From NCBI GenBank assembly GCA_026398175.1, contig JAPLTJ010000046.1, positions 1 through 36,459 on the forward strand: DNA of 36,459 nucleotides, given 5' to 3'. The position numbers and the translations under genes were made by a program. Positions within the stretch are counted from its first letter, which is position 1. Each line of letters begins with the position of its first letter. The stretch is from Verrucomicrobiia bacterium (GTDB taxonomy: Bacteria; Verrucomicrobiota; Verrucomicrobiia; Chthoniobacterales; UBA6821). The notes below the pieces were generated by a model that saw only the letters and a list, made by a program, of their open reading frames with translations, was not told where the DNA came from and did not search any database. Positions 23,908-33,157 of this stretch are shown here, piece by piece.

Positions 23908-24205
23908 CTAGAGGGTGTCTTGAAAATGGATAAAATTGATGCAGTACAAGGAGCGAGAAGCACAGCAGAGGAGTGTATAATACCATCTCCCTAAAATAAC
24001 TGGACCATCTGACTTGTTATTTTGGCGCTGAGCTTCGTTGTCAGATCTGGCGTTATGTTCGCATAGCGCTGCACTCTTCCGCCTTGCTCAACACCAAACT
24101 TCCAGCGTCTTATTTTGGGGAGATGGTATAAGTAATACTCGACGAAGGAGAGCATCAGAGCGACGATGTAATGCGCGATTTTAGTTTTTTCAAGACACCC
24201 TCTAG
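23908..24205. repeat. Core-bearing palindromic element 3, split by a nested palindrome
   Basis: The ends CTAGAGGGTGTCTTGAAAA and TTTTCAAGACACCCTCTAG are inverse. Its core is divided: AGAGGAGTGTATAA lies before and AAGTAATACTCGACGAAGG after the inner element at 23981-24128. Without the inner part it reads GTGTATAAGTAATACTCGAC, close to the core of element 1 (GTGTATATGGAAATACTCGA). It fills the 305-base gap between the AttH-like gene and the SDR gene and supplies the SDR's TAG stop. Confidence 0.8.
23981..24128. repeat. Inner palindromic element nested in element 3
   Basis: TACCATCTCCCTAAAATAA (23981-23999) faces TTATTTTGGGGAGATGGTA (24110-24128). It is flanked on both sides by TAA, consistent with a 3-bp target duplication. 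Inside is TGCACTCTTCCGCCTTGCTC, which recalls the interior of element 1 (ACTCCTCG...GCCTTGCTCTTC), so inner and outer may be distant relatives. Confidence 0.75.
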
Positions 24206-24993
24206 CGGGCTTGAAGCTTTCCTAAGCCTCCATCTACACCTAACACCTGACCGGTAATCCAAGATTGAAGAGGATCTAAAAACCAAGTAATTGCCGATGC
24301 TAACTCAGCAGGCTCTCCAATACGACCAAGCGGATGCATTGCTGCTGACTTTTTGAGAATGGTTTCGTTCTCTGTGAATTTTTGAGTTAATCCAGTACGA
24401 ACCAATCCTGGTGCTACACAATTGACACGGATATGATAAGGAGCATAGGTAGAAGCTGCGGCAAGAGCCATGCCTTCAATACCAGCCTTAGCGGCAGCAA
24501 TGGCTTCATGATTCATGAGGCCGCGTTGCGCTGCTACTGAGGAACAAAAAACAATACTCCCTCCTTCGGGTTGCTTCATCATCACGCGTACAGAAGGGCG
24601 CAAAAGATAAAATGCTGTTTTTAGATTTAAAGATAATGTCTCTTCAAATTCTTCATCACTGATTAAGTGGGCTGGTTTAAGAAGAATGGATCCAGCACAA
24701 TTTACCATTCCATCAAGACGACCAAATTCCTTGACGATAGAATCAAAAAAGGAAGTAACAGCACTACTATCGGAGGCATCTAGCGTAGCAATCTTAAGTC
24801 GTCCAGTTCCGCTAAAAGGAGCAAGCGCCGATTCTAATTTATCCTCATGGCGAGCAGCAGCAATAACATCCCATCCCTTTGAAAGAAGTGATGCTACAAC
24901 AGCAGAGCCAATACCACCTGACGCGCCAATAACCAAGGCTACTTGCCGACGGGGGTCATTGTTATTCGGAATTGGCGAAGGAAGTCTTTCCAT
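24202..24993 (-). CDS. Short-chain dehydrogenase-like protein lacking the catalytic tyrosine
   Basis: This 263-residue FabG-like SDR has VIGASGGIGSAVVASLL near residue 21, NCAG near 98, VFCSSVAAQRG with the serine near 150, and the C-terminal GLVRTGLTQKF and ITGQVLGVDGGLG. Where classical SDRs have YxxxK, this one reads NHEAIAAAK: Lys is present but the Tyr position is Ile. A subgroup with this NHxAIAAAK segment exists to my knowledge, so this is not a reading error, and it may use another residue or act non-catalytically. The stop TAG is contributed by the CTAG end of palindromic element 3. The next gene upstream ends 5 bases away. Confidence 0.88.
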   Translation of the reverse strand: MERLPSPIPNNNDPRRQVALVIGASGGIGSAVVASLLSKGWDVIAAARHEDKLESALAPFSGTGRLKIATLDASDSSAVTSFFDSIVKEFGRLDGMVNCAGSILLKPAHLISDEEFEETLSLNLKTAFYLLRPSVRVMMKQPEGGSIVFCSSVAAQRGLMNHEAIAAAKAGIEGMALAAASTYAPYHIRVNCVAPGLVRTGLTQKFTENETILKKSAAMHPLGRIGEPAELASAITWFLDPLQSWITGQVLGVDGGLGKLQAR

Positions 24994-24998
24994 AAAGC

Positions 24999-25535
24999 TT
25001 AGGGTTTAGTGTCGAGGAGGTTTAAAATTACTTGAGCTTTATCTTTGGTGTAATCACCAGAGGCTTTTCCAAGAATAATTCCATTTTTATCAACAACCAA
25101 GATAGCAATATCTTTTGTTGAAGGAAGGCTGAGTTCCTTTAAAAAAGAAGATCGATTCGTATAGATTGTCCAAACATGAGCTCGCAGTTCTTCTTCGGTA
25201 ATGCCTCGTCTCATTCCGTGATCAATCCAGGGAGCAACTAGCTTCCAGGGATTTTGCAAAAGAGGGATTTCCAGCCAGGCTATTTTATTTTTAGGAGAGC
25301 GAAGATTCAAATGATCAATCCAAGAGCTGACAGAGTCTTGCTGTTGTCGCTTAAAGGCAACCAAGAGGAGGTTTTTCTTAGCTTGTAAATCATGAGGCAA
25401 GACCCAGCTTTTACCATTAAGATCATGAGCATGAAGCAGAGGGATTTTTACTTCCTGAGATGACATGGAAAAAGCATTAAAACAAAAAAGTAAAAAAAGA
25501 GCACTCGTTGAGTAGAAAAGAGGATGAAATTTCAT
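24999..25535 (-). CDS. Secreted thioredoxin-like protein, possibly Atp10-like
   Basis: This 178-residue protein has a signal peptide (MKFHPLFYSTSALFLLFCFNAFS). The mature part looks thioredoxin-like: NLLLVAFKRQQQDSVSSWID near residue 55, then KIAWLEIPLLQNPWKLVAPWI, DHGMRRGITEEELRAHVWTIY and DIAILVVDKNGIILGKASGDY. There is no CxxC, so it is not a disulfide oxidoreductase. The pattern F-x-R...W, GMRRGI, Y-x-x-x-x-F and DxxGxIxxxxxG recalls the Atp10 ATP-synthase assembly family; I consider that plausible but unproven. Its stop is five bases before the SDR start, suggesting co-transcription. Confidence 0.7.
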   Translation of the reverse strand: MKFHPLFYSTSALFLLFCFNAFSMSSQEVKIPLLHAHDLNGKSWVLPHDLQAKKNLLLVAFKRQQQDSVSSWIDHLNLRSPKNKIAWLEIPLLQNPWKLVAPWIDHGMRRGITEEELRAHVWTIYTNRSSFLKELSLPSTKDIAILVVDKNGIILGKASGDYTKDKAQVILNLLDTKP

Positions 25536-25594
25536 TTTAAAAAGCTAGTTTATAGCTTATTCAAAAAAATTATATCACTAAATTAACCAAACTA

Positions 25595-26200
25595 ATGAAT
25601 GAACTAATGCCGCTTTTCCTTGCAACTCGCAATCGTCATAAGACCAACGAAATTCAAACCATGTTGGGTAAAGGGGTCGTCGTACGTGATGCTACCGAGG
25701 TTCCAGAGCTTCCCGAAATTGAGGAGACGGGAACTACTTTTGAAGCCAATGCTCGCTTGAAGGCTGAAGGAATTTCGTTGCACCTTCCGGGTTTGATTCT
25801 AGCAGATGATTCCGGCTTGGAAGTCGATGCGCTCGGTGGTGAACCTGGAATTTACTCAGCACGTTATGCTGGTCCTGGTTGTAGTGATTTGCAAAACACA
25901 GAACTGGTATTGGAAAAAATGAGAGGTGTTGCGCCAGAGCAACGTGCTGCGCGATTCCGTTGTGTGCTTGCTGTGGCTCGCGATGGCAAAACAATCGCCA
26001 CGTTTGATGGCACCGTTGAAGGAATGCTAACGACCGAGATCACGGGCGGTGGGGGATTTGGCTACGATCCGATTTTTATTCCTGAAGGCTACGAAAAAAG
26101 TTTTGGAGAACTTCCGAGTGAACTCAAAAATTCCATGAGCCATCGAGGTCGCGCGCTGGAGCAGTTCCGCGTTTGGTGGGAGAAAGAGACGAAGAATTGA
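25595..26200 (+). CDS. rdgB: XTP/dITP diphosphatase (RdgB/HAM1)
   Basis: This enzyme removes non-canonical purine nucleotides (XTP, dITP, ITP) from the pool by hydrolysis to the monophosphate and pyrophosphate. The 201 residues match the family length. Seen: LFLATRNRHKTNEIQ at the start, EETGTTFEANARLKAE, LILADDSGLEVDALGGEPG with SARYAG after it, GGGFGYDPIFIPEG and MSHRGRALEQF. The first ATG at 25595 gives MNELMPLFLATRN; the in-frame ATG at 25607 is equally possible. The stop is directly against the converging hicA stop with no spacer. Confidence 0.96.
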   Translation: MNELMPLFLATRNRHKTNEIQTMLGKGVVVRDATEVPELPEIEETGTTFEANARLKAEGISLHLPGLILADDSGLEVDALGGEPGIYSARYAGPGCSDLQNTELVLEKMRGVAPEQRAARFRCVLAVARDGKTIATFDGTVEGMLTTEITGGGGFGYDPIFIPEGYEKSFGELPSELKNSMSHRGRALEQFRVWWEKETKN

Positions 26201-26413
26201 TCAAAGGTCAGTTGGACGAAGGCCAATATGCTTAGCAATTCTTGCTAGCATTTTTGGTCCAATTTCTTGCCCATCATGAAAGGCGAAAACAAAATCAGGA
26301 AAGCCTTGATGAGATAGAATACGATGAGAACCACTACAACGTTTTTGCTGCCAACCAAGACGTAGCAATCCTTTTAAAACTTTTTTAGCTTTGCAAGAAG
26401 GCCATCCACTCAT
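26201..26413 (-). CDS. hicA: HicA-type mRNA interferase toxin
   Basis: This 70-residue protein of the HicA family has a double-stranded RNA-binding-like fold. Seen: KAKKVLKGLLRLGW, SGSHRILSH with the conserved catalytic His, and FVFAFHDGQEIGPKMLARIAKHIGL, the usual C-terminal helix. HicA cleaves mRNA and is normally held by HicB. The start ATG overlaps the stop of the hicB frame by two bases (ATGA). All family positions I can check are present, so the toxin looks intact although its partner is broken. Confidence 0.87.
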   Translation of the reverse strand: MSGWPSCKAKKVLKGLLRLGWQQKRCSGSHRILSHQGFPDFVFAFHDGQEIGPKMLARIAKHIGLRPTDL

Positions 26414-26619
26414 GCAAAGGCAAAGAAGTGATGAGCGAATTCAGGAATCTTTTCTTCACTCTCAACGCGATCTGCAAGCATGCGTAATGCTAATGCTTCT
26501 ACTGTGCGTTCAGCATCCTCTTTTGACTTTCCTTAACAAAGAGCTCCGGGGAGTGTTGGGATTTCAGCAATCCAACGGCCATCATCTTCTTGCTCTAATT
26601 CAATAATAAACTGATTCAT
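26410..26619 (-). pseudogene. hicB: HicB-type antitoxin with premature stop
   Basis: The frame from the ATG at 26619 reads MNQFIIELEQEDDGRWIAEI then PTLPGALC, a TAA at 26535-26533, then GKSKEDAERTVEALALRMLA with DRVESEEKIPEFAHHF, ending in TGA overlapping the hicA start. This is the HicB N-terminal domain (degraded RNase H fold), in which PGA-x-x-x-G-x-(S/T)-x-E-E-A is expected, so one base change has created the stop at codon 29. It lacks an obvious C-terminal DNA-binding domain, as do many short HicB proteins. It could be silent, a sequencing error or suppressed. Confidence 0.82.
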
Positions 26620-26660
26620 AACGATGAATGACGCTGACATAAATTGATTTCTGAAGCAAA

Positions 26661-27762
26661 TTAATTTCTCAACTTCGCTTCAATAAAAGCATCAATATCC
26701 CCATCCATCACGCCTTGGACATCGCTTGTTTGATAATCAGTGCGGTGGTCTTTGACCATTTGATATGGCTGGAAGACGTAAGAACGGATTTGGCTGCCCC
26801 AGGCGATTTCTCCTTTTTCTCCATATTGACGATCGAGCTCAGCTCGTTTTTTATCAGCTTCAATATGATAAATTTTAGCCTTCAGCATTTTGAGAGCTAG
26901 GTTGCGATTCTTGAGCTGGCTCCGTTCCGCTTGACAGGCCACAACAACGCCGGTGGGAACGTGAGTCATGCGAACAGCTGTTTCGACTTTGTTGACGTTT
27001 TGTCCTCCTTTGCCTCCCGCGCGATAGGTATCTACATTGATATCTTTTTCATCAATTTCAATGGGGGCATCTTCAATATCAGGGATGACATCAACGCTTG
27101 CAAAGGTTGTGTGGCGGCGCTTCGCGGAGTCAAAGGGAGAGATGCGAACAAGACGATGCACGCCACGTTCTGTTTGAAGATAGCCAAAAGCATGCGCTCC
27201 TTTCACATGAAGCGTGATTGATTTGATGCCAGCTTCTTCACCCTCTTGCACATCCATGATGCTTGAAGTGTAGCCGTGGAGCTCCATCCAACGTTGATAC
27301 ATCCGAAGAAGCATCTCAACCCAATCACATGATTCGACTCCTCCTGCACCCGCATGAATTGTGAGGAGTGCGTCGGTATGATCAAACTCACCATGGAGAA
27401 GCTGTAACAGCTCAAATTTTTCGATGTCGTGCGTGAGGCTTTTAAATTCAGCTTCTACTTCACTTGCAGCTACAGCTTGCTGTTCCGGGGAGGTCTCTTC
27501 TTCTACCATTGATTTGAGAAGCTCAAGATCATTGGCTCGTTGTTCCAGCGTCGTAAGTGGCCCGAGCTTTGCGCGGATCTGCGAAATACGCTCTACATCT
27601 TTTTGGGCACTTTCACGATGATCCCAAAAAGTTGGTTCCGTCATCCGCGCTTCAATCGCAGTGAGCTCTGTTGTTAGTGTGGGAGCGTCAAAGAAACCTC
27701 CGTAATGCACTGAGGCGTTCAGTGAGTGAGGAGGTATTTAAATGAGTGAGATCGGTAGACAT
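26661..27762 (-). CDS. prfB: Peptide chain release factor 2 (programmed +1 frameshift)
   Basis: RF2 terminates translation at UGA and UAA. The gene is in two frames: from the ATG at 27762, 24 codons lead to CTT TGA (27693-27688). A +1 shift at CTT, reading GAC next, enters the long frame, for 366 residues in all, the family length. Upstream of the shift is a Shine-Dalgarno-like CGGAGG with three bases between, as in other prfB genes. In the main frame are the tripeptide region [12 protein letters not shown] (SPF marks RF2) and [19 protein letters not shown] with the catalytic GGQ. The start is seven bases after the ftsB stop, so the two are co-transcribed. Confidence 0.95.
27687..27702 (-). 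promoter_or_regulatory. prfB programmed frameshift site
   Basis: On the minus strand this reads CGGAGG TTT CTT TGA C. A UGA read poorly when RF2 is scarce, a slippery CUU and an internal Shine-Dalgarno-like element three bases upstream are the standard parts of RF2 autoregulation. Confidence 0.92.
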
Positions 27763-27769
27763 GATTGTT

Positions 27770-28114
27770 TTATTTTCTTACAGCATTCCGCGATGGGCCT
27801 AAACGAAAAATGGTTTCGTTAGGCTTCATCAAGTCAAGACGATCGCGCGCGATGAGCTCCAAATAATCTTTATCATGTTGCAATAAGTAGAGCTCTTGCT
27901 CGCGATGGGTCCCTTGATTTTTGAGCTGATCTAAATCTTGGCGCTCTTTTTGCAGTGTTTGACGCATGTGTGAAAGTTTTTTCCATTCAGGATAAAATGT
28001 CATGAGCGCTAGAGCTAAGGTGCCACAAACGATGAGCAAGATCAAAAAGCGATTCAGTAACGGAAATAAGACCGTATCTCGACGAGCTGATCGATGTGGA
28101 GCGTGACTAGGCAT
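27770..28114 (-). CDS. ftsB: Septum formation initiator (FtsB/DivIC family)
   Basis: This 114-residue bitopic protein has a short basic N-terminus, one membrane helix (FLILLIVCGTLALALMTFY, about residues 23-42), then a coiled coil (LSHMRQTLQKERQDLDQLKN and QELYLLQHDKDYLELIARDRL). It ends with the family's conserved KPNETIFRL region. FtsB/DivIC bridges the FtsQ and FtsL parts of the division complex. Length and layout match the family. It sits just before prfB on the same strand, with eno upstream beyond a repeat-filled spacer of 173 bases. Confidence 0.88.
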   Translation of the reverse strand: MPSHAPHRSARRDTVLFPLLNRFLILLIVCGTLALALMTFYPEWKKLSHMRQTLQKERQDLDQLKNQGTHREQELYLLQHDKDYLELIARDRLDLMKPNETIFRLGPSRNAVRK

Positions 28115-28128
28115 GGGAAAATGAAAAC

Positions 28129-30048
<1,920 letters not shown>

Positions 30049-30060
30049 CTGTCACTGATT

Positions 30061-31911
30061 TTACGAAAGAAAATCCGTGAACGCTTCAATTTTTTCAATG
30101 ACCATCGTGCGTTCTCCTTGCTCGTCAGGAAGGGTAATTGTTTCTCCACAACGATGGCCTAGCAATGCTTGGCCTATGGCAGCTTGGTAAGAGATCCAAC
30201 CCTTTTCAGGAGTGCTATCCCAAGCTCCTAAGATGGAATAAACTTCTTGTTTTTCTTGAGGATCTTGAAGTGTCACAACGGTTCCAATTGAAACAACCGA
30301 GGTGTCGGGATTTTCAAAGTTTGTTCCTCTGGCTTGATTAAGCATTTGTTCTAATTCTGCTTTTTGACGGAGTAGAACACCTTGTTGTTCTTTTGCTGCT
30401 TTGAACTCGAAGTTCTCGCGCAGATCACCATAGGAACGAGCCGTAGAAATATCTTTGGTGTTTTGAGGAATCAGTTTAGTGACGAGATTTTCGTATTCAT
30501 TCTTGCGACGTTCTAAACTGGACCAAGAAACAATTAAGGTTTCTTCACGAGCTGTAGAGCTTTCTTTCGAGGCATCATCCATGACAACGGTCTCCAGTTC
30601 AGGATAGAGTTTCAGGATGCGGGCAAGGAGTGATCTGCGATCAAGGTCACCCAAGGCAGGAGAGGAGGTGATTTTTCGAACAGCAAGACGAGCCATTTCA
30701 AGATCACTTTTCTGGAACAGATCAGCAATGAGTTGACGATCTTTAAACAACAATTCATGCAGGCGAGCACCTCGCTTGGCTTCGCTGTGAATGTCACGCT
30801 CCAAGGCAGAGAGGATGGCTGCAAAAAGTTCTGGGTTGATCAATTCAGGGAAGGCTCGATTTCTTTCTTCACAAATCCATTTTAAAAAATCAGAACTGAT
30901 GGAACGTTCACTAATGGCACGCATAGCGAAGACCAAAAAGGCTTCGCGAGCTTCTTGACTTTCAAAAAGGTTAAAAATTTCTCCTACCAGACGTGACTCT
31001 GCATGACGAAGAAGGTATTGAGCCTGTATCTGCCAACGCTCTTGGAAGGCCTCGGGAAAGGCAGCCAAGACGCGGCGATATTTGGCCACAGGAAGTTCTT
31101 TGAAAATGTCTGTTAGCTTTCCTGAAGTTTCTTTTAACAAAGTTACGATCGACAAGGCGGAATTTTTTTCCGTTGGAGAAGGATGATGTTTGAGAACTTC
31201 ATCGCGAGCCAAGAGGAGTTCGAGCGCTTTAGGTGCATGCATGCGGCCGCTTCGCTTAGCAGCTTCTTCAATCTCATGGGCAAGTTGACGCAAGAGGTCA
31301 GCTTCTTGTTTAAAATTAGAGATCAATTTAAGAAGAGCATCAAGAGCCGCTACTTGTTCTTTAGGATGGCGTGCCGTGCGGAATTGTTCTAGAAGACGTT
31401 CGTGGGTTGGAACGTTCATTTCTTGTAATTCAAAAGGGGCTGTCTTTTTAGCAGGAATAATAAAATGACCATCTGCTTTAAGTTTCTTTTTGGTACCATC
31501 GAACCATTTTTTAAAATCAGCTGCTGAAAAAATATCAGGCACAAAATCAGCGGTAATTTCATCTGAAGTTGCTTTTCCTCCATGGCTTTGAAGGAGCGAT
31601 CGCATGAGGGCAATCGGATTTTCTTGGGCTTCTTGACGTAGTGCTGCTGGATCAGCCGCAATGCGGGCTAGAATGTGATCTGCCGGAATAAATTCTAACG
31701 TCTCTGCCGCATACTGAAGCTGCATGGGGTGACTTTTTTTTGTTTTAAAATGGATCAAGATTTGATCTGTCAGCGGACGCCACTCAGCAATTTGTCCAAA
31801 TCCCCAACTGCGGTGCTTGCAATAGGCGCCAGTGGTAAGATGAGAAAGTTTTTCAGCAGCTTCTTGAGTGATTTTGCCAGCTTCGATACATTGGGTCAGT
31901 TCGTCGGTCAT
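30061..31911 (-). CDS. greA: GreA-type transcription elongation factor with long N-terminal extension
   Basis: This 616-residue protein has a C-terminal GreA/GreB module from about residue 470. The coiled coil includes ARSYGDLRENFEFKAAKEQQ, with the Asp and Glu that act at the RNA polymerase active centre to stimulate cleavage of backtracked RNA. The FKBP-like end contains VSIGTVVTLQDPQ and PEKGWISYQAAIGQALLGHR. GreA is normally about 158 residues; the long helical N-terminal part, beginning with an SH3-like segment (GAYCKHRSWGFGQIAEW), is known from Chlamydiae and Verrucomicrobia and supports the PVC placement. The job of the extension is unknown. No internal frameshift is seen. Confidence 0.92.
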   Translation of the reverse strand: MTDELTQCIEAGKITQEAAEKLSHLTTGAYCKHRSWGFGQIAEWRPLTDQILIHFKTKKSHPMQLQYAAETLEFIPADHILARIAADPAALRQEAQENPIALMRSLLQSHGGKATSDEITADFVPDIFSAADFKKWFDGTKKKLKADGHFIIPAKKTAPFELQEMNVPTHERLLEQFRTARHPKEQVAALDALLKLISNFKQEADLLRQLAHEIEEAAKRSGRMHAPKALELLLARDEVLKHHPSPTEKNSALSIVTLLKETSGKLTDIFKELPVAKYRRVLAAFPEAFQERWQIQAQYLLRHAESRLVGEIFNLFESQEAREAFLVFAMRAISERSISSDFLKWICEERNRAFPELINPELFAAILSALERDIHSEAKRGARLHELLFKDRQLIADLFQKSDLEMARLAVRKITSSPALGDLDRRSLLARILKLYPELETVVMDDASKESSTAREETLIVSWSSLERRKNEYENLVTKLIPQNTKDISTARSYGDLRENFEFKAAKEQQGVLLRQKAELEQMLNQARGTNFENPDTSVVSIGTVVTLQDPQEKQEVYSILGAWDSTPEKGWISYQAAIGQALLGHRCGETITLPDEQGERTMVIEKIEAFTDFLS

Positions 31912-31912
31912 A

Positions 31913-31957
31913 AGGTCAAGAGTAACGGGTAACGAGTGGCGAGTAAAGCGTAACGAG
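31913..31957. repeat. Single bookend-type arm between greA and the hydrolase gene
   Basis: AAGGTCAAGAGTAACGGGTA followed by ACGAGTGGCGAGTAAAGCG is the same kind of degenerate 7-8 base purine-rich series as at 28129 and 29568. No inverse partner is seen nearby, so this may be half of a former pair. Confidence 0.6.
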
Positions 31958-31960
31958 ATA

Positions 31961-32929
31961 CTAATAGTGTTCTATTAATTTTAATGCTTGTTCCATGGCG
32001 AGAAAACCGAAGTGACCTTGCTTGACTTCGTAGTAAGACGATCCGCGCCATGTTTCGCACAATTGTCGCAAGTAACGAGGTGGGGAAACCGCATCGTAAG
32101 TGGCTCCGATGATGGAAATATTTTTTGGATCGCAAAGCGGCTGCGCTGCTAGTGGTGCCGTGAGATGAGCATGACGATCAAGATGCGCTGCGGTGATGCC
32201 GCGTCGTCGAAGGAGTTGTCCCATGACCAAAGCAATGGGGCTTTCAAAAGTTGTGTAACCAATATCAACGATAGGTTGTAAGAGGATAGCTGCTTCGACT
32301 GGTTCGACAGAAAGGAGTAACGCAGCAACCCAGGCGCCATAGCTTGTGCCTAAGATGACTATTTTTTCTGAGTCTTGAGCACGACTCCAATGAATGAGCT
32401 GACGAACTTCTCGAACAGATTGACGCAAGGTTTCTCCATTGCGAACAAGATCGGCTGTAATGGTGAGCGCTCCGGAAGCATGACCAGCTGGCGTGCGAGC
32501 GTAGTGAAAGGGGAGGTAAGGAAAAAGAACATTCCAGCCTTGTGCATTCAGACGAGCTGCAATCTTACGATAACCTTGATTGCCTGCTGACATCAGGGCA
32601 TGCAGGATGATCAAGGTTTTTGAAGGGCTGCACTTTTTAGTCGCAGGAAAAAAAAGAGCGCGAGCGCGATGATTCTCAGGATGACCCGAAAGCGAAGGAC
32701 TCTTCCACTGGATTTCATCTTCAAAAAATGAGATTTCTTCCATGGGGCCTGCTTCAAAAAACTGAGAACGATCAAGTGCGCTTGATTCTTCAAGATAGGC
32801 CTCCAGCAAGTCTTGAGTCGTAGCATGATGACGCAGCTTCCATTGAACCCAATTCATCATGAGGCACATGATGGTGTCCATGGTTCGGTGTTTTAGTGAT
32901 GGAAACATAAACATATTCAAGTTAACCAA
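31961..32929 (-). CDS. Alpha/beta hydrolase
   Basis: This 322-residue alpha/beta-hydrolase-fold protein has the nucleophile elbow ILGTSYGAWVAALLL (Ser near residue 196), an upstream oxyanion-region strand TLIILHALMSAGN and a C-terminal ISIIGATYDAVSP (acid) with VKQGHFGFL (His). The catalytic triad is therefore complete. The overall pattern somewhat resembles the ABHD18-like family, but I am not sure. It has no signal peptide. The N-terminal start is uncertain: the ATG at 32929 or the one at 32881. Substrate unknown, probably an ester. A single-gene spacer with repeats separates it from plsC. Confidence 0.82.
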   Translation of the reverse strand: MVNLNMFMFPSLKHRTMDTIMCLMMNWVQWKLRHHATTQDLLEAYLEESSALDRSQFFEAGPMEEISFFEDEIQWKSPSLSGHPENHRARALFFPATKKCSPSKTLIILHALMSAGNQGYRKIAARLNAQGWNVLFPYLPFHYARTPAGHASGALTITADLVRNGETLRQSVREVRQLIHWSRAQDSEKIVILGTSYGAWVAALLLSVEPVEAAILLQPIVDIGYTTFESPIALVMGQLLRRRGITAAHLDRHAHLTAPLAAQPLCDPKNISIIGATYDAVSPPRYLRQLCETWRGSSYYEVKQGHFGFLAMEQALKLIEHY

Positions 32930-32956
32930 GAGGAAAAGAAACGAGGCTTTGTTTTA

Positions 32957-33157
32957 TGGAATGATCAACTCTGTATCGACGGTCTCCTGGTTCCTGCCTT
33001 CGCAGGAATTACGTACCAGCGTCCGCTGGAATGACGGGGTGTGGTGATAGAATTTTTATTACGCAAAGATAGCTCTTCTGCTCGTAAGGATGAAGAAGTA
33101 ATGTAATTGTACTTTCACTAAAAAATAACGTCATTCCAGCGGACGCTGGAATCCAGA
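32957..33157. repeat. Composite repeat, type II copy (D)
   Basis: The palindromes TTCCTGCCTTCGCAGGAA (32991-33008) and CCAGCGTCCGCTGG lie near the left. About 100 bases of spacer similar to the copy at 10180-10331 follow, then ATTCCAGCGGACGCTGGAAT (33133-33152). The last palindrome overlaps the 3' end of plsC. The middle part of type I copies is absent. Confidence 0.7.
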
